This document shows positions 11,529 through 19,000 of a stretch of 64,000 nucleotides of DNA, piece after piece (position 1 is the stretch's first letter; each line of letters opens with the position of its first letter). The notes under the pieces were generated by a model. It made no database searches, was not told the origin of the DNA, and saw nothing but the letters and a program-made list of their open reading frames with translations. The stretch is taken from contig NZ_JAMZEB010000002.1 in the NCBI RefSeq assembly GCF_024172165.1, forward strand, positions 11,425,001-11,489,000. The letters run 5' to 3'. The DNA is from Nonomuraea thailandensis. Lineage in GTDB: Bacteria; Actinomycetota; Actinomycetes; Streptosporangiales; Streptosporangiaceae. A program made the position numbers and the translations under genes.

Positions 11529-11560
11529 CCGCCGGGCCCCCGCTGGCCCGGCGGAATTTT
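11529..11560 (+). terminator. Rho-independent terminator after greA
   Basis: A perfect 10-bp stem, CCGCCGGGCC (11529-11538) with GGCCCGGCGG (11545-11554), has a 6-base loop and is followed by AATTTTC. It lies 16 bases after the greA stop and is the clearest intrinsic terminator in the window. Confidence 0.9.
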
Positions 11561-11634
11561 CGCATGGGTCCGGAATCCGGCAAGACCTCAGTTTCTTAGT
11601 TAAGTCCCGTAAACGGCGCAACACCTACAAACTG

Positions 11635-12789
11635 GTGCCGTTCATCGTGGTGACCCTGGTCGCGGTGCTGACGGCCGACGTGTTGTTACTCACCCAGCCG
11701 GACGCGGCCATGGCGCCCGTCGACGAGGCCGTGCGGGCCACCCCCAGGCAGACGCCGCTGGCGCAGAAGCGGCCGGTGCAGCAGCAGCCCGCCGTGACCA
11801 CGCAGCCGGTGCAGCCGCTGAGCAAGCTGCACAAGCCCAACCTGTTCGTGCTGACGAGCAAGCCGTTCACCAACGAGATGTTGCAGAAGGTCGCCAGGCT
11901 GTCCGGCGTGCGGGCGCTGGAACTGGCCGACGCGGCCTCGGTCACGCTCGACGGCAAGCGCGTGCAGACGCTGGCCGTCAACCCCTCGACGTTCCGCTCC
12001 TACACCCCCAAGGTGACCGCCTCCTCCGACGCGCTGTGGCAGAACGTCGCGGCCGGCGACGTGGCGGTCTCGTTCGTGCTCGGCAACGACGGCGGGCTGT
12101 CGCTGCACAGCCGGGTGTCGGCCGGCTCCGCCGGGCAGTTGCGCATCGGCGCGTACGCCACGACGGGCTTCGGCGCCGTGGACGCCGTCGTGTCCAAGCA
12201 GGTGGGCCGCTCGCTGGGGCTGCCCCGCGACAACGCGCTCATCGTCAGCGCGCCCAAGGCGAACTCCGACACGCTGCGCAAGCGGATCATGAGGGCGCTG
12301 GGCAAGGGCACGCAGGTGGCCATGGTCAACCCGGTGCTGCCCCAGCCGCAGCAGAAGGTGACCCAGCGGAACTGGCCGGCGGGCTCGTTCATGACCGGCG
12401 AGCAGCTCACGGTGGCGCTGAAGGCTGCCGTCTCCAAGCTGGGCCGCCCGTACGTGTGGGGTGCCGAGGGGCCCGAGACCTTCGACTGCTCCGGCCTGGT
12501 CCAGTGGGCCTACGGGCAGGCGGGGGTGCGGATGCCGCGGGTGACGCACCAGCAGTGGGTGACGGGGCCGCAGGTGCCGTACTCGCAGGCGGTCCCCGGC
12601 GACCTGCTCTTCTGGCGCAACGACCCGACGAACCCCGACTACATCTCGCATGTGGCGATCTACTGGGGTGACGGGAAGATGTTGCACGCGCCGCGCACCG
12701 GAGACGTGGTAAAGATCGCCCCGGTGAGCACCAGGAATCTGGCCGGGGTCGTGCGGGTGAGCCCCATCGCGGCGGGCAAGGTCCGCTGA
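11635..12789 (+). CDS. NlpC/P60 family peptidoglycan hydrolase
   Basis: This 384-residue secreted enzyme cleaves cell-wall peptides. A hydrophobic N-terminal anchor (about residues 1-20) is followed by a central domain without clear motifs and a C-terminal NlpC/P60 domain with catalytic C285 (FDCSGLVQWAYG), H339 (SHVAIYWG) and H351. The start is uncertain. GTG at 11635 has no ribosome binding site, and the same frame stays open upstream, encoding a basic stretch (KSRKRRNTYK) that would be a normal cytoplasmic lead-in, but no ATG, GTG or TTG occurs there in frame after the greA terminator. Confidence 0.9.
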   Translation: MPFIVVTLVAVLTADVLLLTQPDAAMAPVDEAVRATPRQTPLAQKRPVQQQPAVTTQPVQPLSKLHKPNLFVLTSKPFTNEMLQKVARLSGVRALELADAASVTLDGKRVQTLAVNPSTFRSYTPKVTASSDALWQNVAAGDVAVSFVLGNDGGLSLHSRVSAGSAGQLRIGAYATTGFGAVDAVVSKQVGRSLGLPRDNALIVSAPKANSDTLRKRIMRALGKGTQVAMVNPVLPQPQQKVTQRNWPAGSFMTGEQLTVALKAAVSKLGRPYVWGAEGPETFDCSGLVQWAYGQAGVRMPRVTHQQWVTGPQVPYSQAVPGDLLFWRNDPTNPDYISHVAIYWGDGKMLHAPRTGDVVKIAPVSTRNLAGVVRVSPIAAGKVR

Positions 12790-12843
12790 CCCTTCCCTCG
12801 ATGGACAGGTCCCCATAGCCGCGCGTGCATTCGGGGCGCAAGA

Positions 12844-12861
12844 ATGTAATGTTGATTACAT
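12844..12861. promoter_or_regulatory. 7-bp inverted repeat overlapping a start codon (operator-like)
   Basis: ATGTAAT-GTTG-ATTACAT is a perfect dyad whose right arm ends inside the ATG at 12860. TGTAAT at 12845-12850 is also a fair -10 hexamer 9 bases before the ATG, which suggests a leaderless mRNA with the operator sitting on the -10 and start site. Autoregulation by the downstream protein is inferred. Confidence 0.6.
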
Positions 12862-13381
12862 GTCTACAGACGATGCGACCGCGCAGGTGCGCGGCTGGTT
12901 CACCGGCCGGCTGCCCGAGGGCTGGTTCACCGGAGCGCCCGAGATCGTCAGGGACCGCGAGGAGATCGCGGTGCTCGGCACGCTGCCCGACCCGCCGGCC
13001 GACACGCCGGAGACCGAGCGGCAGGCCCTCGTCGAAGGGCTCGCCAGGAGGTTCAGGGAGGAGACCCGCGAGCGGCGGATCGAGATCGCCAGGGAGGCCG
13101 AGCACAAGTTCCGGCAGAAGGTGTCCTGGGGGGTCGTCTGCGGTGGCGAGACTGTGATGTTCACCACACTCTCCGTGCCCGTGATGACCCGCCTGCGGCA
13201 GGCCGAGCGCCAGGTGCTCGACACGCTCGTGGCCGCCGGCGTGGCCAGGAGCCGCAGTGACGCGCTCGCCTGGTGCGTGCGCCTGGTCGGCAGGAACACC
13301 GACGAGTGGCTGGCCGAGCTGCGCGACGCCCTGCGGCACGTCGACCGCGTTCGCTCATCGGGGCCCGACGTCCATTCCTGA
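12860..13381 (+). CDS. hypothetical protein, possible autoregulator
   Basis: I do not recognise this 173-residue protein. It is soluble and charged, with a WFTGRLPEGWFTG duplication near the N-terminus, a basic helical middle (RRFREETRERRIEIARE) and a C-terminal segment (VLDTLVAAGVARSRSDALAWCVRLV) that resembles the paired-helix part of ribbon-helix-helix/CopG proteins. No Shine-Dalgarno sequence precedes the ATG, and a -10-like hexamer sits 9 bases upstream, so translation is probably leaderless. The dyad over its start codon makes self-repression plausible. Confidence 0.75.
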   Translation: MSTDDATAQVRGWFTGRLPEGWFTGAPEIVRDREEIAVLGTLPDPPADTPETERQALVEGLARRFREETRERRIEIAREAEHKFRQKVSWGVVCGGETVMFTTLSVPVMTRLRQAERQVLDTLVAAGVARSRSDALAWCVRLVGRNTDEWLAELRDALRHVDRVRSSGPDVHS

Positions 13382-13413
13382 GAGCGGCCAGCGGAAACGG
13401 CTCCGGGAAAGGA

Positions 13414-13439
13414 CTAAACCACTTCCGGAATTGGTTTAG
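13414..13439. promoter_or_regulatory. 8-bp inverted repeat around a TTCCGGAA centre upstream of pckG
   Basis: CTAAACCA (13414-13421) and TGGTTTAG (13432-13439) are perfect complements separated by 10 bases that contain the palindrome TTCCGGAA. The right arm is also the left half of the DasR-like box at 13430. The site is about 200 bases before pckG and just after the stop of the preceding gene, so it could be an operator or part of a terminator; no U-run follows. Confidence 0.5.
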
Positions 13440-13445
13440 ACCAGC
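13430..13445. promoter_or_regulatory. DasR-like (GntR family) box upstream of pckG
   Basis: The core TGGTTTAGACCA differs at one position from TGGTCTAGACCA, the core of the DasR-responsive element known from Streptomyces (consensus ACTGGTCTAGACCACT). A weaker copy with core TGGACTGGACCA lies at 13449-13464, 19 bases on. DasR responds to glucosamine-6-phosphate; control of pckG by such a regulator is inferred. Confidence 0.45.
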
Positions 13446-13641
13446 GTAATTGGACTGGACCACTGGGCTCCGGAGGTGTGAAAAACTCCTCTTTTAAATC
13501 CTCTCCGCCTGGGTAGGCTCCCCCAATCGTCAGGGCCGCTGCCTGCGGCGACGCGCCAGACAATAGGTCTATGCCAATTGGCTTTCGGGGTGCTTCGTCG
13601 TTAATGATGACTGGGCCCTGAGAGAGTGGAGGAGTCGAGTC

Positions 13642-15507
13642 GTGTCCGTTTCCGTGGAAGTAGAAGCGCCCACCAGCAATCGCGAATTGGTCGCGTGGGT
13701 GAACGAGATCGCAGCTCTCACCCAGCCGGACCGCGTCGAGTGGTGCGACGGGTCCGAGGAGGAGTGGACACGGCTGACCAACCTCCTCGTGGAGCAGGGC
13801 ACGCTCACGCGCCTGGCCGCCAGGCCCAACAGCTTCTACGCCAAGTCCGACCCCACCGACGTGGCGCGGGTCGAGGACCGCACCTACATCTGCTCCGAGC
13901 GCCGCGAGGACGCCGGGCCCACGAACAACTGGATCGCGCCCGGCGAGATGCGCCGGACGTTCGGCGAGCTGTTCAAGGGCTGCATGCGCGGGCGCACCAT
14001 GTACGTGGTGCCGTTCTGCATGGGGCCGCTGGGCGGCGAGATCTCCCAGCTCGGGGTGGAGATCACCGACTCGCCGTACGTCGCCGTCTCCATGCGCGTC
14101 ATGACGCGGATGGGTGAGCGGGCGCTGCGGCTGATCGAGGAGCGCGGAGCGGCGCGACAGGCCGAAGAGAGCGAGGAACGAGCCAACGGAGGCCGCAGCA
14201 AGCGCGACCATGAGCACAGCGACTTCGTCAAGGCGGTCCACTCCGTCGGGGCGCCCCTGGAGCCGGGCCAGGCGGACGTGCCCTGGCCGTGCAGCTCCAC
14301 GAAGTACATCAGCCACTTCCCCGAGACCCGCGAGATCTGGTCGTACGGCTCCGGCTACGGCGGCAACGCGCTGCTCGGCAAGAAGTGCTACGCGCTGCGC
14401 ATCGCCAGCGTGATGGCCCGCGACGAGGGCTGGCTGGCCGAGCACATGCTCATCCTCAAGCTCACGCCGCCCTCCGGCGAGACCCGCTACATCGCCGCCG
14501 CCTTCCCCAGCGCCTGCGGCAAGACCAACCTCGCCATGCTCAAGCCCACGATCCCGGGCTGGAAGGTCGAGACGATCGGCGACGACATCGCCTGGATGCG
14601 GTTCGGCGAGGACGGCCGCCTGTACGCCATCAACCCGGAGGCCGGCTTCTTCGGCGTGGCCCCCGGCACCGGCCAGGTGACCAACGCCAACGCCATCCAG
14701 ACGCTCTGGGGCAACAGCATCTTCACCAACGTCGCGCTCACCGACGACGGCGACGTGTGGTGGGAGGGCCTCACCGAGGAGCCGCCCGCGCACCTCACGG
14801 ACTGGAAGGGCCGCTCCTGGACGCCCGACAGCGACGAGCCCGCCGCCCACCCCAACGCGCGCTTCACCACGCCTGCCGCGCAGTGCCCGACCATCGCGCC
14901 CGAATGGCAGGACCCCAAGGGCGTGCCCATCTCAGCGATCCTGTTCGGCGGTCGCCGCGCCACCGCCGTGCCTCTGGTCACGGAGTCGCTGAGCTGGCAG
15001 CACGGCGTCTTCCTCGGAGCCAACGTCGCCTCCGAGAAGACCGCCGCCGCCGAGGGCAAGGTCGGCGAGCTGCGCCACGACCCGTTCGCCATGCTGCCGT
15101 TCTGCGGCTACAACATGGGCGACTACTTCGGCCACTGGCTGGACATCGGCCGCCGCGAGGGCGCCCGGCTGCCGAGGATCTACTACGTCAACTGGTTCAG
15201 GAAGAACGACGAGGGCAAGTTCGTCTGGCCCGGGTTCGGCGAGAACAGCCGCGTGCTCAAGTGGATCGTGGAGCGGCTGAACGGCGAGGCCGAGGCCGTG
15301 CCCACGCCGATCGGCCTGCTGCCGGCCGACCTCGACACCCAGGGCCTCGACCTGTCCGAGGACGACCTGCGCATGCTGCTGACCGTCGACCGCGAGGTCT
15401 GGCGGGAGGAGGCCGCGCTGATCCCCGGCCACTTCGAGACGTTCGGCGACCACCTGCCGAAGGAACTGTGGGACGAGTACAACGCGCTGCGCGACCGCCT
15501 CGGCTGA
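13642..15507 (+). CDS. pckG: phosphoenolpyruvate carboxykinase (GTP)
   Basis: This 621-residue cytosolic enzyme makes phosphoenolpyruvate from oxaloacetate and GTP, the first step of gluconeogenesis. Signature stretches are present: the substrate loop YGGNALLGKKCYALR, the P-loop AFPSACGKTNLAM, and FGGRRATAVPLV. The GTG start follows GTGGAGGAG. Compared with the family, about 25 extra residues (about 168-192, Glu/Arg-rich) sit between MGERALRLIEER and DFVKAVHSVG, in frame and outside the catalytic motifs. DasR-like boxes lie about 200 bases upstream. Confidence 0.97.
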   Translation: MSVSVEVEAPTSNRELVAWVNEIAALTQPDRVEWCDGSEEEWTRLTNLLVEQGTLTRLAARPNSFYAKSDPTDVARVEDRTYICSERREDAGPTNNWIAPGEMRRTFGELFKGCMRGRTMYVVPFCMGPLGGEISQLGVEITDSPYVAVSMRVMTRMGERALRLIEERGAARQAEESEERANGGRSKRDHEHSDFVKAVHSVGAPLEPGQADVPWPCSSTKYISHFPETREIWSYGSGYGGNALLGKKCYALRIASVMARDEGWLAEHMLILKLTPPSGETRYIAAAFPSACGKTNLAMLKPTIPGWKVETIGDDIAWMRFGEDGRLYAINPEAGFFGVAPGTGQVTNANAIQTLWGNSIFTNVALTDDGDVWWEGLTEEPPAHLTDWKGRSWTPDSDEPAAHPNARFTTPAAQCPTIAPEWQDPKGVPISAILFGGRRATAVPLVTESLSWQHGVFLGANVASEKTAAAEGKVGELRHDPFAMLPFCGYNMGDYFGHWLDIGRREGARLPRIYYVNWFRKNDEGKFVWPGFGENSRVLKWIVERLNGEAEAVPTPIGLLPADLDTQGLDLSEDDLRMLLTVDREVWREEAALIPGHFETFGDHLPKELWDEYNALRDRLG

Positions 15508-15593
15508 GCCCGCGCTGAGCGGAGCTCCCTTGTGCGGTGCGGCCCGGCCGTCTACCTTGGCCGGACGCCGCACCGCCGCTCGGGAGGGCCGCC

Positions 15594-16568
15594 GTGGATC
15601 TCGTCCTGCTCATCGCCGCCTTCGGGGTCTTCTTCCTGGTCGGCGCGGCCGAGCAGCGCGTCGAGCGGGAGCGCAGGCGCATCAGCGAGACCACGCCGAG
15701 CGGCACAGGGCACCAGCTCACCCACTATGAGCTGGCCTATCTCTCCGGCGGCCCGCGGCGGGCCGTCAACACGGCGCTGGCCGTCCTCGCGACGGCCGGC
15801 GCCGTCCGCGTGTCGCGGTCCTCCCAGGTCACTCCGGTGCACGGGGCGCGGCCGTCGGCGGTGCCGATCGAGCAGGCCGTGCTCGACGCGCTGGCGGCCA
15901 GGCCGGGCGGTTACCGGGCGAGCGAGCTGCGGCGGGAGCTGGAGCCGCATCCCGCGCTCCACGCCCTGGCGGGCGGGCTCGAAGCACGCGGGCTGATCGT
16001 GCGCGAGCAGGCGTTCGCGACGGCGTGGCGGCTCAGGGACCGGGCCCAGCTCGCCGTGGCGGGCGCCGTGGGATACCTGGTGCTGTTGTTCGTGCTGACC
16101 GTGATCGGCGTGGCGGGCCGGGAGAGCTACCTCGCCGGGGCGTTCCTGATCTCCGGGTTCGCGGTGGTCAGCGGGGCCGCCGGGCTGTACCGGCAGAAGC
16201 GGCGGCTGCGCAACGTCGTCACCCGCGAGGGCCGCGACGTGCTGATCTCGGCCCGCGCCCACCACCGCAGGGACGTACGCGACCACAGCTCCCTGGTCAT
16301 GGCCGTCGGCATCCCCGTCGCCCTGTACGGGCTGCACGATCTCGGTGACCGGAGCCTCTGCGACGGGCTGTCGGCAGGGGACCCGCACGGTGACTGCGCC
16401 GGCTCCTGCGGCTCGTACGGCGGCGACGGCGCGACGTTCGGCAGCGACTCCCACGGCGGGCTCGACTTCGGCGGCGGCTCCTCGGGCTGTGGCGGAGGGT
16501 CGAGCAGTGGCGGCGGTTCCGGTTGTGGCGGCGGATCGAGCTGCGGGGGCGGATCCAGCGGGAGCTAA
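15594..16568 (+). CDS. TIGR04222-type membrane protein with Cys/Gly/Ser tail (first copy)
   Basis: This 324-residue membrane protein matches the TIGR04222 pattern: an N-terminal hydrophobic segment, the motif THYELAYLSGGPRRAVNTAL, a winged-helix-like middle, and two adjacent membrane segments at about residues 152-200. The last ~70 residues (from about 255) are a low-complexity tail of Gly and Ser with six Cys in SGC-GGG type spacing. GTG at 15594 has GGGAGGG upstream. The function is unknown. It heads a tight operon with a paralogue, a DUF692 oxidase and a small protein, so the Cys tail is a candidate substrate for the oxidase. Confidence 0.85.
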   Translation: MDLVLLIAAFGVFFLVGAAEQRVERERRRISETTPSGTGHQLTHYELAYLSGGPRRAVNTALAVLATAGAVRVSRSSQVTPVHGARPSAVPIEQAVLDALAARPGGYRASELRRELEPHPALHALAGGLEARGLIVREQAFATAWRLRDRAQLAVAGAVGYLVLLFVLTVIGVAGRESYLAGAFLISGFAVVSGAAGLYRQKRRLRNVVTREGRDVLISARAHHRRDVRDHSSLVMAVGIPVALYGLHDLGDRSLCDGLSAGDPHGDCAGSCGSYGGDGATFGSDSHGGLDFGGGSSGCGGGSSSGGGSGCGGGSSCGGGSSGS

Positions 16569-16666
16569 ACGAGCAAAAGCCGGTCCCGCGCGGGCCGAGC
16601 CTCTACCTTGCGAACAAGTGTCTTTCCGGCACGCAGGCTGATCGGCCGCACGAGGGGAGGCCGCAC

Positions 16667-17593
16667 ATGGACCTGTTCCTGCTCATCGTTTCGGTGGCCA
16701 TCGCGGCTTACGCCGCCGCCACCACCTCTGCCATCACCCGCGCGCACGCCGCCATCCGGCGCGAGGCCGCGGGCACCCGTTATCGGGATCTCGACCACTA
16801 CGACCTGGCCTACCTGGCGGGCGGCCCGCACCGGGTGGCCGACACCGCGATCGCCACCCTGGCCGAGCGCCACGACCTGCGCGTCTCGCGCGGCGGCCGG
16901 GTGCACCGGGTCATCACGAGCACCGTGGCGGGGGCGCCCGTCGAGGAAGCGGTGCTCGGCATGGTGGCCACGCGCTCGGGCCTGCCCGTGATGTCGCTCA
17001 GGATCGAGGTCGCCAGGAGCCTGGCGATGGACGAGATCAAGCAGCGGCTCATGGCCCACGGGCTGCTCCTGCCCGATGGCGTCTTCACCCGGGCCCGCAA
17101 TCTGAGCGTGCGGCTGCGGGTGCTGTCGGTGGCCGCGTACGCGGGTTTCGCGATCGAGGGCCTGACCCTGGTCGTGACCCCGAGCTTCCACGCGCTGCTC
17201 GCCACGCTGGTCTTCCTGGGCACGGCGATCGGCGCGGAGGTCGTGCTCGGCGCCCACCGCCGCGCCATCCGCGCCACGCTGACCGCGACCGGCCGCGAGG
17301 CGCTCGACTCGGCGAGGCAGGCGCATACGCGCGGCGTCGCCGAAGGGCCCGTCCCGCTCGCGCTCTACGGCGTCGAGTCGCTGCGCGACCCCAATCTGCG
17401 GGCCGAGCTCGGCAGGCAGGAGGCTCGCCGCGAGCGGCGGCGCAGAAGCTCGTACGCCGGCGACGGCTCGGCGGGCTGCGGCGGCGGGGTCTCCCAGGGC
17501 AGCTCCCACGGCACCGCGGGGTGCGGCAGCGGATCGTCTGGCTGCGGCGGGGGCGGCGGCTGCGGCGGCGGTGGTTGCGGAGGAGGAAGCTGA
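16667..17593 (+). CDS. TIGR04222-type membrane protein with Cys/Gly tail (second copy)
   Basis: This 308-residue paralogue of the gene before it shares the order: N-terminal membrane segment, DHYDLAYLAGGPHRVADTAI motif, winged-helix-like middle, two membrane segments (about 150-195) and a Gly/Ser/Cys tail. Its tail is the last ~45 residues with five Cys and ends in repeated CGGGG units. ATG at 16667 follows AGGGGAGG. The ribosome binding site of the next gene (AGGAGGA) lies inside the codons of the tail, so the two are translationally coupled. Cysteine spacing differs from the first copy but Gly-Cys-Gly context is kept. Confidence 0.85.
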   Translation: MDLFLLIVSVAIAAYAAATTSAITRAHAAIRREAAGTRYRDLDHYDLAYLAGGPHRVADTAIATLAERHDLRVSRGGRVHRVITSTVAGAPVEEAVLGMVATRSGLPVMSLRIEVARSLAMDEIKQRLMAHGLLLPDGVFTRARNLSVRLRVLSVAAYAGFAIEGLTLVVTPSFHALLATLVFLGTAIGAEVVLGAHRRAIRATLTATGREALDSARQAHTRGVAEGPVPLALYGVESLRDPNLRAELGRQEARRERRRRSSYAGDGSAGCGGGVSQGSSHGTAGCGSGSSGCGGGGGCGGGGCGGGS

Positions 17594-17595
17594 CC

Positions 17596-18411
17596 ATGGC
17601 GGGGCTGGGAGTGGGCATCGGGTGGCGGTCCGAGCTGGACCTGACCATCGAGCGCATGGCGGGCGTCGACTTCCTCGAAGTGGTCGCCGAGAACATCAAG
17701 CCCGCCCACCTGCCGGAGTCGCTGCGCGTGCTGCGGGCCAGGGGCCTGCCGGTGATCCCCCACGGGGTGTCGCTCGGGGTCGGCGGCGCGGAGCCGCCCT
17801 CCCCGGCCCGGCTGGCGCACCTGGCCGCGTGCGCGCAGGCGCTGGAGGCGCCGCTGGTCAGCGAGCACCTGGCATTCGTGCGCGGTGGCGGCGTCGAGGC
17901 GGGGCACCTGCTGCCCGTGCCGCGCACGCGCGAGTCGCTGAAGGTCGTCATCGAGAACGTGCGCAGGGCCCAGGACGCGCTGCCCGTCCCGCTGGCCCTG
18001 GAGAACGTCGCGGCCATCTTCGGCTGGCCCGAGGACGAGCTGACCGAGGCGCAGTTCCTGGCCGAGCTGGTGGCGGCCACCGGCGTGGGGCTGCTGGTCG
18101 ACGTGGCCAACCTCTACACCAACCAGTTCAACCTGGGCCTGCCGGCGGTGGCGGCGCTGGACACGCTGCCGCTGGAGCACCTGGCGTACGTGCACGTCGC
18201 CGGCGGCTACGAGCACCACGGCATCTGGCACGACACGCACACCATGGCGGCGCCCCAGCCCGTGCTCGACCTGCTCACCGAGCTGTGCTCCCGGGTCACC
18301 CCGCCCGGGGTGCTGCTGGAGTGGGACGACGAGTACCCGAGCGACGCCGTGCTGGCGAACGAGCTGTCCAGGATCAGGGCCGCGATGGCGGTGGCCGGAG
18401 AGGCCGGATGA
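17596..18411 (+). CDS. DUF692 / MNIO family multinuclear iron oxidase (MbnB/TglH/BufB-like)
   Basis: This 271-residue TIM-barrel protein belongs to DUF692, whose studied members (MbnB, TglH, BufB) use two or three iron ions and O2 to remodel Cys residues of ribosomal peptides. Expected metal ligands are visible: H56 (IPHGVSL), H91 (SEHLAF), E136 (LALENV), D169 (LLVDVANL), H200 (YVHVAGG), D213 and H215 (HDTHT), and a late Glu in LLEWDDEYP. ATG at 17596 follows AGGAGGA. It lies 2 bases after a Cys-tailed membrane protein and its stop overlaps the next ATG. Modification of the Cys tails of its neighbours is inferred. Confidence 0.93.
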   Translation: MAGLGVGIGWRSELDLTIERMAGVDFLEVVAENIKPAHLPESLRVLRARGLPVIPHGVSLGVGGAEPPSPARLAHLAACAQALEAPLVSEHLAFVRGGGVEAGHLLPVPRTRESLKVVIENVRRAQDALPVPLALENVAAIFGWPEDELTEAQFLAELVAATGVGLLVDVANLYTNQFNLGLPAVAALDTLPLEHLAYVHVAGGYEHHGIWHDTHTMAAPQPVLDLLTELCSRVTPPGVLLEWDDEYPSDAVLANELSRIRAAMAVAGEAG

Positions 18412-18935
18412 GCCCGGAGGAAGCGCGGCGGCTCGCCGGCGCACAGGGGCCGCCGGCGCAGCCGCCGCGGCCTGCCCCCCGGCTGGAGCTCGGCGAGCCA
18501 CGGGGGCTCGGCGAGCCGGCGGAGCGGGAATCAGGCGAGCCGGCGGAGCGGGGATCAGTCGAGCCCGGGGAGCGGGAGCTCGGCGAGGAGCGGCGCAGGA
18601 GGCTGGCCGAGGCCCAGGGACGCGTCGTGGCGGCCCTGGTGGCCGGGGCGGAGGTGCCCGAGGGCTTCGACCCGGAGCGCATGCGGGCCCAGTCCGCCAG
18701 CCTCGTCTCCAAGCGCCGCGCCATCGTGGCCAGGATCCGCCCGGACACCGCCCAGGCGGCCGGCCCCGACCTGGCCGCCGAGTTCGCCGCGTACGCCAGG
18801 GCCCGCGCCACGCCGCCGCCCGACTACCGCACCGACGCCGACGACTTCGCCGCCTGGCTGCGCGAGCGCGGCAGGATGCCCGACGCGCCGGCCCCCGGGC
18901 GCCGCTGGTGGTCCCGCCTCCCGGGCCTGCGCTGA
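18408..18935 (+). CDS. small partner protein of the DUF692 locus (SCO6045-like C-terminus)
   Basis: This 175-residue protein starts at ATG 18408 inside the DUF692 stop (ATGA). The first half is a charged, Pro/Glu/Arg-rich linker with an octapeptide repeat (GEPAERES, GEPAERGS). The second half, with VVAALVAGAEVPEGFDPERM followed by a run of basic residues and a Trp-rich end, resembles the C-terminal domain of Streptomyces proteins of the SCO6045 kind; this match is from memory. By analogy with the BufC/MbnC partners of other DUF692 enzymes it may bring substrate and enzyme together. That is inference. Confidence 0.7.
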   Translation: MSPEEARRLAGAQGPPAQPPRPAPRLELGEPRGLGEPAERESGEPAERGSVEPGERELGEERRRRLAEAQGRVVAALVAGAEVPEGFDPERMRAQSASLVSKRRAIVARIRPDTAQAAGPDLAAEFAAYARARATPPPDYRTDADDFAAWLRERGRMPDAPAPGRRWWSRLPGLR

Positions 18936-19000
18936 CCGGCCCTTGATCACACCGCCCCTCCCTGGCATACGCTGATCGCAGCAAGCGCTTGGGAGGCGGC

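Noticed and set aside
15537..15593. Longer start of the first TIGR04222 gene
   Set aside because: The extra residues lack conservation and GTG 15594 has GGGAGGG at good spacing before the membrane segment.
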